IMG/VR virus record: IMGVR_UViG_3300025138_000374
Coordinates: 1 to 23,367 of that record
Reading direction: 5' to 3' (one strand)
DNA length: 23,367 nucleotides
From: a virus
Both the position numbers and the translations under genes were made by a program. Below are positions 1-7,527 of this stretch, piece by piece (the first letter of the stretch is position 1; each line of letters starts with the position of its first letter). The notes below the pieces were generated by a model. That model saw only the letters and a program-made list of their open reading frames with translations, searched no databases and was not told the DNA's origin.

Positions 1-2
1 TA

Positions 3-170
3 TTTAAAAATATTGTCAAATCTATGGTAAAAAATAGACAATTGGCTGCAAATGCAGAAGTTGCTAGACAACTACAACAACTTGGATTCTACGGAAGAGA
101 TGATGATTTAAAGCATATTATTATGCAATTAAATGATAGAACTTCTAAAGAATATGAAAAAAGATCTTAA
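3..170 (+). CDS. C-terminal end of an unidentified phage protein (5' partial)
   Basis: The frame is open from the left edge to a TAA at 168-170 and gives about 55 residues, ending in EYEKRS. The visible part is rich in Gln, Arg and Asn and looks helical (a stretch reads ANAEVARQLQQLGFYG). It is followed by a terminator, so it is probably the last gene of the upstream transcription unit. I do not recognise the family. It does not resemble UvsY, which accompanies UvsX functionally in T4. Codon use (AGA for Arg, A/T-ending codons) matches the rest of the window, which supports coding. The start lies outside the window. Confidence 0.6.
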   Translation, partial: FKNIVKSMVKNRQLAANAEVARQLQQLGFYGRDDDLKHIIMQLNDRTSKEYEKRS

Positions 171-175
171 ATATA

Positions 176-184
176 ACTATAATA
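176..184 (+). promoter_or_regulatory. possible -10-like element (ACTATAATA)
   Basis: The string ACTATAATA, containing a perfect TATAAT at 178-183, follows the stop codon of the first gene. The same element recurs before or near several other genes here (around 6608, 12417, 13106 and 17332), which suggests a shared promoter core. No clear -35 is seen. It lies immediately upstream of the terminator hairpin, so a transcript started here would begin inside the hairpin and might not form it. Function is inferred from recurrence only. Confidence 0.3.
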
Positions 185-211
185 AGAGAGGCATAAATTT
201 GCCTCTCTTTT
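185..211 (+). terminator. rho-independent terminator before uvsX
   Basis: A perfect 9-bp stem (AGAGAGGCA at 185-193 with TGCCTCTCT at 200-208) encloses a 6-base loop. The stem's last T plus the next three bases give a short T run (208-211). It stands between the stop of the first gene and uvsX and should end upstream transcription. The T run is short, so some read-through is likely. Confidence 0.75.
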
Positions 212-250
212 CAGTTAGCAACTGTAACTAAAACAGCTTAAGGATATATT

Positions 251-1315
251 ATGAATAATTTGCTAGATAAACTAAAGAAAACTTCTACTGTTAAACAAAC
301 TGCTGTACTTTCTAAAAGTACATTGTTTAATAAAAAAGATATGGTATCAACAGATATACCAATACTCAACATTGCATTGTCAGGTTCTATAGATGGAGGT
401 TTAACTCCAGGTCTATCTGTTATTGCAGGACCTTCTAAACATTTTAAATCTAATTTAGCATTAGTTATGACATCTGCATATCTCAATAAATTTCCAGATG
501 CTGTTTGTTTGTTGTATGATACTGAGTTTGGTATTACACCAGACTATTTAAAAGCTATGGACGTTGATCCTGATAGATGTTTACATACTCCTGTAGAACA
601 TGTAGAACAATTAAAGTTTGATATTGTTAAGCAGCTTGAAAATATTGATAGAGGAGACAAGGTTATAATAGTAATCGATTCTATTGGTAACTTAGCTTCG
701 AAGAAAGAGTTAGAAGATGCTATGAATGAGAAATCTGTAGCAGATATGTCAAGAGCTAAAGCATTGAAAGGTTTATTCAGAATTATTACTCCTTACTTAA
801 CTACAAGAGATATTCCAGCTGTTGTGATAAACCATACTTATAAAGAAATTGGAATGTTTCCTAAAGATATAATGTCTGGTGGTACTGGTGTTTATTATTC
901 AGCTAACCAAATATTCTTTATGGGTAGACAACAAGAAAAAGAAGGAACAGAAATATCAGGTTATAACTTTATGATGGGTATAGAAAAATCTAGATTTGTT
1001 AAAGAAAAAACCAGAATACCTCTTCAAGTAACTTGGGATGGTGGTATACAAAAATGGGGTGGCTTGCTTGATATAGGCTTAGCTTTAGGATGGGTTAATA
1101 AACCATCAAATGGTTGGTATGAAGCAGTCAATGCTAAAACTGGTGAAGTATTATCAGATAAGAAGAGAAAAGCTGATACTAACTCTGCAGAATTCTGGAT
1201 ACCATTATTTAAAGCTGGATTAGCTGATGCTATCACTAGAAGATATTCAATATCATCTGCTAAAGGAGTAGTTGAAGATAAGATTATTGAAATTGAATTA
1301 GACGAGAGTGAATAG
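251..1315 (+). CDS. uvsX: UvsX, RecA-like recombinase
   Basis: This is the phage strand-exchange protein. It coats single-stranded DNA and drives recombination-dependent replication and repair. At 354 aa it is slightly shorter than T4 UvsX (about 390 aa). The N-terminus resembles T4 UvsX closely (FNxKDxVxTxIPxxNIALSG). The Walker A motif GPSKHFKS lies at residues 60-67 and corresponds to T4 GPSKSFKS. Further matches are YDxEFGITPxYL, VIDSIGNLASKKE (Walker B region), AINHTY-like VVINHTY, and the GGTG loop. The ATG at 251 follows a short AAGGATAT leader, and the downstream gene starts right after the stop, so the two are translated together. The T4 order uvsX-40-41 is partly kept, with gp41 about 1.9 kb downstream. 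Confidence 0.97.
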   Translation: MNNLLDKLKKTSTVKQTAVLSKSTLFNKKDMVSTDIPILNIALSGSIDGGLTPGLSVIAGPSKHFKSNLALVMTSAYLNKFPDAVCLLYDTEFGITPDYLKAMDVDPDRCLHTPVEHVEQLKFDIVKQLENIDRGDKVIIVIDSIGNLASKKELEDAMNEKSVADMSRAKALKGLFRIITPYLTTRDIPAVVINHTYKEIGMFPKDIMSGGTGVYYSANQIFFMGRQQEKEGTEISGYNFMMGIEKSRFVKEKTRIPLQVTWDGGIQKWGGLLDIGLALGWVNKPSNGWYEAVNAKTGEVLSDKKRKADTNSAEFWIPLFKAGLADAITRRYSISSAKGVVEDKIIEIELDESE

Positions 1316-1540
1316 ATGACTGTCACTTACATGAAAGACGGATCATCCAAAGCTTGGGATAAGTCACTTAGAACATATGAAATTAAATGGCCAGATGGAA
1401 AGAAAGAAATCTGGAAAGATATCAATGCTCGTGATTGTCTAACAAAGTATGAAAATATGGATCCAAACGGTAATGGTTTACAACTTAGAGAAATTTTAGG
1501 CAAAGAACTACAACTACAAAAAATAATGGATAAGACATGA
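1316..1540 (+). CDS. small conserved-looking protein of unknown function
   Basis: A 74-aa protein begins at the base after the uvsX stop (TAG then ATG), so translation is probably coupled to uvsX. The first half reads like a beta-sheet tag or small-domain protein (TVTYMKDGSSKAWDKSL, YEIKWPDGKKEIW). The second half is helical and charged (LREILGKELQLQKIM). There is no signal peptide, membrane segment or motif I recognise. Its stop overlaps the start of the next gene (ATGA-type overlap at 1537-1540). Codon use fits its neighbours. Position in the recombination/replication operon suggests a DNA-metabolism accessory role, but this is inference only. Confidence 0.7.
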   Translation: MTVTYMKDGSSKAWDKSLRTYEIKWPDGKKEIWKDINARDCLTKYENMDPNGNGLQLREILGKELQLQKIMDKT

Positions 1541-1899
1541 TAGCAAGAAATATATATGATAGTTGGAATTCTGTTATGAACCATGACTATAATCCATTAA
1601 AGAACATACCTCACTTGAATACAAGACATTTAGTAATGCAACTTTTAGCATGGATGTGGTGTATAACATTTTCAATGTACTTTAGTAGTATGTGGATTTT
1701 TGGTATTACTACAATAGGACATATACTTCTTATATCTGCTATAGTTTTAACAGTATCTGTATTTGAAACTGCTAAAAATAATACATCTTTCTTTTTGAGA
1801 AAGGGATATCATAGTACAAGTAGATCAAGACAGCATATGTGGATAAATGGTAAAAAAATAAAATTGGATGATAATGATCCAGGTGGTGAACATGAATAA
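1537..1899 (+). CDS. two-helix membrane protein between uvsX and the helicase
   Basis: A 120-aa protein. It has a basic/aromatic N-terminal segment (residues 1-31), then two hydrophobic segments at about 32-56 and 58-78, and a polar, basic to acidic C-terminal tail ending DDNDPGGEHE. This predicts an inner-membrane protein with both ends on one side. The start overlaps the previous stop. In T4 the small membrane-associated gp40 (114 aa, involved in prohead initiation) lies between uvsX and gene 41. The size, membrane nature and position here are similar, but I see no sequence match, so gp40 equivalence is only a positional guess. Confidence 0.7.
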   Translation: MIARNIYDSWNSVMNHDYNPLKNIPHLNTRHLVMQLLAWMWCITFSMYFSSMWIFGITTIGHILLISAIVLTVSVFETAKNNTSFFLRKGYHSTSRSRQHMWINGKKIKLDDNDPGGEHE

Positions 1900-1911
1900 T
1901 GGAGGAACAAA

Positions 1912-2184
1912 ATGATGAAACCTAACCCTAAAATTTTTGAAGGATATGTTGATCCCAACAATGGAGAATGGATAAGGATAAAATCTGGAGCATTTGAAAA
2001 TACTATATGGAGACCTGCTAATATGAAATTGATTGAAGAAAAAAAAGGTGAAGTTGCATATAATATTGAATTGCTAAATGATGATATAAACAATTGGAAA
2101 GAGAGTCAAAAGAAAGTATTTTATAAATTGGCTGATGCTATTGTTTATGATATTTTAGGAAAAGGTATATCAGATGACAGATAA
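1912..2184 (+). CDS. 90-aa protein of unknown function
   Basis: The start at 1912 is preceded by a strong ribosome binding site (GGAGG, 6 bases upstream) and is a double ATG (MMKP), so 1915 is an equally possible start. The N-terminal half looks beta-rich (GYVDPNNGEWIRIKSG). The C-terminal half is a charged helix (NWKESQKKVFYKLADAIVYDIL). No motif is recognised. It overlaps the next gene by 11 bases, which implies coupled expression with the kdsB-like gene. Function unknown. Confidence 0.7.
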   Translation: MMKPNPKIFEGYVDPNNGEWIRIKSGAFENTIWRPANMKLIEEKKGEVAYNIELLNDDINNWKESQKKVFYKLADAIVYDILGKGISDDR

Positions 2185-2893
2185 AACTGCTATTATAATT
2201 CCTGCTAGGATTGATAGTACTAGATATCCTGAAAAAATGCTTGTTAAAGTAGATAATATGCATTGTTTAGTTCAAAGAGTAAAACATTGGTGTGATTGTG
2301 CACATGATCCTGATCATGTTTATGTTGCAACAGATAGTAAAAAAATAGCTAGTCTATTTCCAGACAATGTCATTATGACTTCTGAAAGTTGTAGAAATGG
2401 TACAGAAAGAATTGTTGAAGCAATGTATGCTCTAGAAAAAATGGGCAAACATTACAACAAGTTTATTAATGTTCAGGGAGATATGATTGATCCTCCAATT
2501 ACAACATTTCGTGATATTTCTAATTTGTTAGATTATAATGATGTAGTTACAGTAGTAGCTCCTATGGAAGATAAAGATAGAAATAATCCTAACTCAGTAA
2601 AAGCTATTCATAATGGACATCAAGCTCAATGGTTTTGTAGAGCACCTTTAAATTATGGGGATTGGCACTTAGGAATATATGGTTACACTAAACCTGCATT
2701 AGCTCAGTATCCATTTTTAGAAATAATGAGACCAGAATTAGAAGAATCATTAGAACAGTTAAGATGGTTAAACAATAATGTTAAAATTGCTATAACATAC
2801 ACAGAAGAAAATGCAGAAGAAATAAACACACCATTAGATTTGATTAATTGGAAGGATAAACAGAAAAATGACACCAAACCCACACTACGTTAA
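2174..2893 (+). CDS. kdsB: CMP-KDO synthetase-like nucleotidyltransferase
   Basis: A 239-aa protein close to the usual length of KdsB (about 248 aa). KdsB joins CMP from CTP to 3-deoxy-manno-octulosonate for lipopolysaccharide core synthesis. Signature motifs appear in order: IIPARIDSTRYPEKML (residues 8-23, nucleotide-binding loop), VYVATDSKKI, NGTERI, NVQGDM, HLGIYGY and LEQLRWL, then the C-terminal EINTPLDL, which resembles the VDTPEDL of KdsB. The usual NVQGDEP reads NVQGDMI here, so the second acidic residue is missing and sugar specificity may differ. Presumably the phage uses it to make or alter host surface sugars, or to activate a sugar acid for its own glycan. It starts inside the preceding gene. 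Confidence 0.85.
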   Translation: MTDKTAIIIPARIDSTRYPEKMLVKVDNMHCLVQRVKHWCDCAHDPDHVYVATDSKKIASLFPDNVIMTSESCRNGTERIVEAMYALEKMGKHYNKFINVQGDMIDPPITTFRDISNLLDYNDVVTVVAPMEDKDRNNPNSVKAIHNGHQAQWFCRAPLNYGDWHLGIYGYTKPALAQYPFLEIMRPELEESLEQLRWLNNNVKIAITYTEENAEEINTPLDLINWKDKQKNDTKPTLR

Positions 2894-2954
2894 TATGATT
2901 ATAAACTTTAGTATACTTGGAACATTAATTTATGTAGCTTTGCAGGTATCTTAA
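2868..2954 (+). CDS. possible 28-aa membrane peptide
   Basis: A short frame starts at an ATG inside the 3' end of the kdsB-like gene and ends at TAA 2952-2954. It reads MTPNPHYVNM followed by a hydrophobic run (IINFSILGTLIYVALQV). An AAGGA lies about 11 bases upstream. It would fill the 67-base gap before the next gene. Very short frames arise by chance in AT-rich DNA, so support is limited to the start context, the hydrophobic character and the tight packing of the region. Confidence 0.3.
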   Translation: MTPNPHYVNMIINFSILGTLIYVALQVS

Positions 2955-2960
2955 TTAATA

Positions 2961-3215
2961 ATGAGTACAGGTTTAATATTAGGATTAGGATTACTTTTGA
3001 TAGTAGTAATCTTTTATATAACTCTTAATTTTCCTAGTTGGATTATTGAATATAAAATAAGAAAAGGTAATAGAATGATAAAGGTTAAGAAGTATCACGA
3101 TTGGGTATATGAAGCTGATGATACTATGAATAAAAGTCTTAAATTTGTTATATATTGTACCTATGCTTATGGTGCATATATATTTTTTGCTGAGATGTGG
3201 GGGAAATTTAACTAA
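2961..3215 (+). CDS. 84-aa membrane protein
   Basis: The N-terminus is a long hydrophobic helix (residues 4-28, GLILGLGLLLIVVIFYITL). A basic stretch (YKIRKGNRMIKVKK) follows, then a second, weaker membrane segment near residues 60-79 (LKFVIYCTYAYGAYIFFAEM). A small inner-membrane protein is predicted. The stop overlaps the helicase start by one base (TAATG), so it is translationally linked to the helicase gene. No family recognised. Confidence 0.7.
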   Translation: MSTGLILGLGLLLIVVIFYITLNFPSWIIEYKIRKGNRMIKVKKYHDWVYEADDTMNKSLKFVIYCTYAYGAYIFFAEMWGKFN

Positions 3216-4588
3216 TGGCTGTTGACTCTAATGAGCTTAGAAAAGCTATACTTCACAATCTTGTAGTTAACGAAGAGTATTGTAGAAAAGTATTACCTTT
3301 CTTAGAGAAAGAATATTTCAACGATACATCTGAAAGAATAATACTTGAAGAAATTAACAAATATTATGTTAATCATAATGTTTCACCTCAATATCAAGCT
3401 CTAAAGATAGAAGTTGAAAGCAGAAATGATCTTACTGAGGGTGTGTATAAAGAAATAGATCAGTTTGTTGAAACAAGAGTTCCTGAGGTACCTAAAGTTG
3501 ATTGGTTAGTAAAGAAAACTGAAGACTGGTGTCAAGAGAAAGCTATTGTTAATGCTGTGTATAAAGCTGTTAATGTAATAGGAGGTGATGATAAGAAGAC
3601 TACACAATCAGAACTTCCAGATATATTAAGAGAAGCTATATCTACTTCGTTTGATAAATCAGTAGGTCATGATTTTATTGAAGATGTAGAAGAAAGATGG
3701 GAATTCTATAATAAGAAAGAAGAAAAGATACCTTCAGGTTTAGAACATTTTGATTATATCTTAAAAGGAGGTTTTCCTTCGAAGACTTTGGGTGTAATTA
3801 TGGCTGGTACTGGTGTTGGTAAATCTTTATTCATGTGTTCTATGGCAAGTGGTTTAATTGAGTCAGGTCATAATGTTTTATATATTACATTAGAGATGGC
3901 AGAAGAAAAGATAGCTCAAAGAATAGATCAGAATTTACTTAACTTATCTTCTGAAGATTTAGATGTTATTGGTAAAGATAGTTTCCTTAAAAGATTTGGT
4001 AATCTAAAAATGAAAACAAGAGGTAGGTTAATTGTAAAAGAATATCCTACTAAAACTGCTCATGCAGGTCATTTTAGAGCATTATTAAAAGAATTAGAAA
4101 TAAAAAAAGACTTTTTTCCTGATTTAGTGTGTGTAGACTACTTAAATATATGTACAGCTATGGGCGTAAGTAAGAATGCAAATAGCTACGAACAGGTAAA
4201 AGTAACTGCGGAAGAACTAAGAGCTTTAGCTATGGAATACAATCTACCAATACTTACAGCAACTCAAACGAATAGAGCAGGTTTTGCTGATGCTGATGTT
4301 GATATAACATCTGTGTCAGAATCTTTTGGACTTCCTATGACTGCTGATTACTTTTTTGCAATGACCTCTAACGATAAGTTAAGAGATGAAGGTATGGTGA
4401 GATTCACACAATTAAAAAATAGATATGGAGATCCTGCTGACAGAAGGAATTGGTTATTGAATGTTGATTATTCAAGAATGAAGATAACTGATTTAACTGA
4501 ACAGCCTGCGCATATTGATGCTTTAAATGAGGCTGAATCAAATAAACAAACTGATACTAAATCAATAATGGATATAAACTGGAATTAA
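3215..4588 (+). CDS. 41: replicative DNA helicase, gp41/DnaB type
   Basis: A 457-aa protein compared with 475 aa for T4 gp41. It is the hexameric 5'-3' helicase of the phage replisome, acting with primase on the lagging strand. The N-terminal helical domain (about 1-150) includes a DnaB-like segment (FLEKEYFNDTSERIILEEI). The RecA-like domain carries Walker A AGTGVGKS at 197-204, the ITLEM segment at about 224-228 with the catalytic Glu, Walker B LVCVDYLN near 304-311, and TATQTNR (motif 3) at about 348-354. The start uses the last base of the preceding stop. Identity as the replicative helicase is firm; the gene name follows T4 usage. Confidence 0.95.
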   Translation: MAVDSNELRKAILHNLVVNEEYCRKVLPFLEKEYFNDTSERIILEEINKYYVNHNVSPQYQALKIEVESRNDLTEGVYKEIDQFVETRVPEVPKVDWLVKKTEDWCQEKAIVNAVYKAVNVIGGDDKKTTQSELPDILREAISTSFDKSVGHDFIEDVEERWEFYNKKEEKIPSGLEHFDYILKGGFPSKTLGVIMAGTGVGKSLFMCSMASGLIESGHNVLYITLEMAEEKIAQRIDQNLLNLSSEDLDVIGKDSFLKRFGNLKMKTRGRLIVKEYPTKTAHAGHFRALLKELEIKKDFFPDLVCVDYLNICTAMGVSKNANSYEQVKVTAEELRALAMEYNLPILTATQTNRAGFADADVDITSVSESFGLPMTADYFFAMTSNDKLRDEGMVRFTQLKNRYGDPADRRNWLLNVDYSRMKITDLTEQPAHIDALNEAESNKQTDTKSIMDINWN

Positions 4589-4590
4589 TT

Positions 4591-5250
4591 ATGAGAAAAA
4601 AATCTACAACTATTGAAAATGAAAATAGTATAAAAGCTCCAATAGTAAAAAAAGATAGTGTTTTGAATTTATTAAAAAATAGATTGGAAATTGTAGAAGA
4701 TAGACTGACAGAGATAGCTTATCTTTTGGAATATGATTTCGAAACATTAGATGATAGTACAAGAACAGATATGCTTGAAAATAAGCTTAAAGAACAAATA
4801 GCTTTGAAGAAACAAAGAGAAGAAGAAGAAGCTCAGAGAGTAAGAGATCTTGAAGATAAAAGAATTGAAGAAGCTGCTCAGAGAATGTTAGAAGAGAAGC
4901 TTAAAGAAGAAGAAAATAAAAGAAAAATTCAAAGAGCAGCTACAGATTTACTTTTAAGACAAGCACAAGAAAAAGAAGAAGAAGAAAGAAAGCTTAAAGA
5001 TTTAGCAGAACAAGAAGAACTTCTTAGAATAGCTAGAGAGAAAGAAGAATCAGTTATTAAAGAAGCAGAAGCTGCAAAAGAGATACTTGAAGCTAAAGAA
5101 GAATTTGATATAAAGATACAATTAGAAGATAAGACTATCAAAGAAGCGAAAGATAAAGCTGCAGCAGATCCTGATGTTAATCCATATGCTAAAGGAACAA
5201 TAGAGAATGTTGTATGGAAAAGAAAACAACAAGCTAAAAAAAAACGTTAA
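4591..5250 (+). CDS. charged coiled-coil protein
   Basis: A 219-aa protein that starts three bases after the helicase stop. Residues about 65-190 are an almost unbroken run of Glu, Lys, Arg, Ala and Leu (for example LKEEENKRKIQRAATDLLLR), predicting one long coiled coil. The N-terminal 50 residues and a short C-terminal tail (NPYAKGTIENVVWKR, then basic) are less repetitive. The basic C-terminus could contact nucleic acid. Many GAAGAA-type codon repeats make this stretch low-complexity, so similarity hits could be spurious. Being next to the helicase suggests a replication or structural accessory role, but there is no direct evidence. Confidence 0.7.
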   Translation: MRKKSTTIENENSIKAPIVKKDSVLNLLKNRLEIVEDRLTEIAYLLEYDFETLDDSTRTDMLENKLKEQIALKKQREEEEAQRVRDLEDKRIEEAAQRMLEEKLKEEENKRKIQRAATDLLLRQAQEKEEEERKLKDLAEQEELLRIAREKEESVIKEAEAAKEILEAKEEFDIKIQLEDKTIKEAKDKAAADPDVNPYAKGTIENVVWKRKQQAKKKR

Positions 5251-5298
5251 ACTTGTATAGTCAAGTTAAATCGTATTTTAATTAAGGTTATTTTTATT

Positions 5299-5991
5299 AT
5301 GAATAATAGAATTTTTGATCCAACAATCACTTCTGATTGGAGTGTTGCAAAGAATGATATAACTCTTAAAAATGAATTTTACAAATTGAAAAAATTTAGT
5401 AAAAGACATGGAGGCAATGTATCAATAATAAACTATAAGAAGGAAGCTCTTTTAAAAGCATTTAGATTTGTTAGAGAATTTAATAATGCTATTGATGTTG
5501 GAGCTCATTATGGTTTAATCACATTTCACTTAGACTCATATTTTGCTAATGTAGATTGTTATGAGATAGACAGCAATATGAGAAATTATTTAAGAAATAA
5601 TATAAAAAACTTTCATATGGAAAATGTTACTGTTCATTCGTGTGGATTAGGAGAAATAAAGAAAGAAGTTAATCTAGTATTTGATAAAGTAGATTCACTT
5701 ATTACAAAAGTAGATCCTAGACCACATATTGGAGGAAAACATCTTATTAAAACTATTGATTCTTTTAACTTTGATAAATGTGATTTTATTAAACTTGATG
5801 TTGAAGGATATGAACCTTTTGTTCTTCAAGGAGCTGAAACAACTATAAAAAATTTCAAACCTGTTATTCTCATTGAAGATAAAAACTTAGAATCAAAATA
5901 TAATATGGTAAATTCAATTGATTTGTTAAGAACCTGGGGTTACAAGCTAGTAGATCAAGTTAAAAAAGATTCTATTCTTGCATGTTCTTAG
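5299..5991 (+). CDS. FkbM-family SAM-dependent methyltransferase
   Basis: A 230-aa protein with a Rossmann methyltransferase core. SAM motif I is IDVGAHYG (residues 65-72), preceded by FNNA. The acidic end of strand 2 is YEIDS (88-92). The FkbM hallmark FIKLDVEGYEP lies at 163-173, followed by VLQGAE and VILIEDK. Such enzymes methylate hydroxyl groups of sugars or other small molecules, and phages often carry them for glycan modification. The ATG follows an AT-rich 48-base gap with AAGG about 15 bases upstream. Together with the kdsB-like gene it hints at surface-sugar remodelling. The substrate cannot be read from sequence. Confidence 0.85.
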   Translation: MNNRIFDPTITSDWSVAKNDITLKNEFYKLKKFSKRHGGNVSIINYKKEALLKAFRFVREFNNAIDVGAHYGLITFHLDSYFANVDCYEIDSNMRNYLRNNIKNFHMENVTVHSCGLGEIKKEVNLVFDKVDSLITKVDPRPHIGGKHLIKTIDSFNFDKCDFIKLDVEGYEPFVLQGAETTIKNFKPVILIEDKNLESKYNMVNSIDLLRTWGYKLVDQVKKDSILACS

Positions 5992-6593
5992 ATGATACTG
6001 AAATGTTTTATAATGTCCATAACAATGATTTGTGGATTTATGATAAATTAATTCTCTCAAAAAAATTAGGTTATGTTTGTGGTCCTCATGGAGTAGATGT
6101 TCCTAGATATGGCAAATATATTGTAAGACCTTGTGTTAATTTTATGGGTATGGGAAGAGGAGCTTACTTTACAAGATTTTGGAAAAGTACAGAAGATAAA
6201 ATGCCTGAAGGAACTTTTTGGTGTGAAGTGTTTAAAGGAAGACATTTATCTGTTGATTATATAAATCAAAAACAATATTTGTGCGTTGAAGGAATCAAAA
6301 GCAAAAGAGAAACAAACCTATGGAGATGGTTAAAGTGGGTTAAAACAAAAGATAAAATTCCTTTTCCTAATATACTCAAACATCTTACAAAAAAATATAA
6401 ATATATCAATTGTGAATTCATAGATGGTAAACTTATTGAAATTCATTTAAGATTAAATGTCGATTGGCAATTACTGCCTCATGCACAAGAAATAGTACCT
6501 TTATTCAAAGGTGACATACTTGTTCCTCCTTCTGAAGATTACGAATTCATTAAATCAAAAGATTTTAAAAGATTAGGATTTTATTGGAAATAA
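5982..6593 (+). CDS. conserved-looking protein of unknown function
   Basis: A 203-aa protein overlapping the end of the methyltransferase gene by 10 bases. A second in-frame ATG at 6003 (MFYNVH) is an alternative start; neither has a clear ribosome binding site. Features seen are a Gly/Met-rich loop (CVNFMGMGRGAYFTRFW, about 49-65), WCEVFKGRHLSVDY, and a C-terminal LIEIHLRLNVDW. The order basic-Gly loop, Glu strand, then E-x-H-x-R-x-N recalls ATP-grasp enzymes, but the match is too thin to assign. I recall similar proteins in T4-like marine phages annotated as hypothetical. It may act with the upstream methyltransferase. Confidence 0.65.
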   Translation: MFLDDTEMFYNVHNNDLWIYDKLILSKKLGYVCGPHGVDVPRYGKYIVRPCVNFMGMGRGAYFTRFWKSTEDKMPEGTFWCEVFKGRHLSVDYINQKQYLCVEGIKSKRETNLWRWLKWVKTKDKIPFPNILKHLTKKYKYINCEFIDGKLIEIHLRLNVDWQLLPHAQEIVPLFKGDILVPPSEDYEFIKSKDFKRLGFYWK

Positions 6594-6613
6594 ATTCCAA
6601 AACTTACTATAAT
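6584..6613 (+). promoter_or_regulatory. putative promoter before the rnh-like gene
   Basis: A TATAAT (6608-6613) sits in the recurrent context TTACTATAATAATA. A weak -35 candidate TTGGAA lies at 6584-6589 with an 18-base spacer. Transcription from here would serve the nuclease gene, which has its own ribosome binding site (GGGAG, 7 bases before the ATG at 6641). This is a pattern call only. Confidence 0.45.
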
Positions 6614-6640
6614 AATACTAGAAATTGAAAGGGAGTTTTT

Positions 6641-7492
6641 ATGATATTATTAGACTATTCATCAGTGACTATGTCCTCGTTGATGACAAGAATAGACGAT
6701 TATGAAGATGATACGTCTTTACTACGTCATCAAATTTTTAATATTATTAGACTTTATAATGTTCAATTTCGAAGCGATTTCGGAGAGATGATTATTTGTA
6801 TGGATGCAGCGAATAATTGGCGAAGAGACCGTTATCCTTTCTACAAAGCCAACCGTCGTAAAAGCCGATCCAACTCAGTACATGATTGGAATAAAATATA
6901 CTCTGTCTTAAATGAAGTCAGAGATGAAATGACAACGATGTCCCCTTTCAGATGCGTGCGCATTGATCGTTGTGAAGCTGACGATGTCATAGCAGCTATT
7001 GTAGAAAAGAAACGACCTGATGAGCCATTATTAATCATCTCTCCTGATCGTGATTTTGTTCAACTTCAGAAATATTCTAATGTTAAACAATACAGTAATT
7101 TACAGAAGAAATGGATTGAACCTAAAGTCTCAGCTGAATACGATCTAAGAGAGAAAGTGTTGAAGGGAGATATGGGTGATGGTGTTCCTAATGTAATGTC
7201 AGATGATAATGTAATTATAGAAGAATCGTTAAGACAAACACCATTGAGAAAAGCTAAATTTGATTCCTTAATGAATGATCCAGAGTCATTAGGAACTGCA
7301 ATTGCAAGAAGAGTTATAAGAAATAGAGATTTAGTTGATCTAAACAGAACTCCTACAGAGTTAAAAGAACAAATATTAACTCAATTCAAAGAAAAGAGTG
7401 AAGGCTCTATAAATAGTTTAATGAACTTGTTGTCAAAATACAAGATGAAAATGCTATTAGAAGCACTCCCAGATTTTGAAACAAATAAATAA
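6641..7492 (+). CDS. rnh: T4 Rnh-type RNase H / 5'-3' exonuclease
   Basis: A 283-aa flap-nuclease-family protein, close to T4 Rnh (305 aa), which removes RNA primers and trims lagging-strand fragments. Metal-binding acidic residues are at D5 (LLDYSS), D55 (CMDAANNWRRD), E112/D114/D115 (CEADD), D136/D138 (ISPDRDF) and D177/D180 (KGDMGD), in the spacing of T4 Rnh. The arginine-rich KANRRKSR near 69-76 matches the T4 KKNRGKAR. The C-terminal half is shorter and helical. The first roughly 400 bases use CGT/CGA arginine codons and are visibly richer in G+C than the rest of the gene and most neighbours, which use AGA. Confidence 0.93.
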   Translation: MILLDYSSVTMSSLMTRIDDYEDDTSLLRHQIFNIIRLYNVQFRSDFGEMIICMDAANNWRRDRYPFYKANRRKSRSNSVHDWNKIYSVLNEVRDEMTTMSPFRCVRIDRCEADDVIAAIVEKKRPDEPLLIISPDRDFVQLQKYSNVKQYSNLQKKWIEPKVSAEYDLREKVLKGDMGDGVPNVMSDDNVIIEESLRQTPLRKAKFDSLMNDPESLGTAIARRVIRNRDLVDLNRTPTELKEQILTQFKEKSEGSINSLMNLLSKYKMKMLLEALPDFETNK

Positions 7493-7527
7493 AGCGGATC
7501 CAAAAAAAAGTTTAAAGGAGACTCCAT

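Noticed and set aside
4800-5150. GAAGAA-rich stretch as a DNA repeat array
   Set aside because: The repeats are irregular and explained by a Glu/Lys-rich coiled coil; no constant unit or spacer, so neither a tandem repeat nor a CRISPR array.
5251-5270. Inverted repeat AACTTG...CAAGTT after the coiled-coil gene
   Set aside because: Only 6 bp, AT-rich, and no clear T run follows; not called as a terminator.
5982-6593. ATP-grasp enzyme assignment
   Set aside because: A Gly-rich loop and an E-x-H-x-R-x-N motif recall ATP-grasp, but the lysine and second acidic ligands cannot be placed, so it stays unknown.
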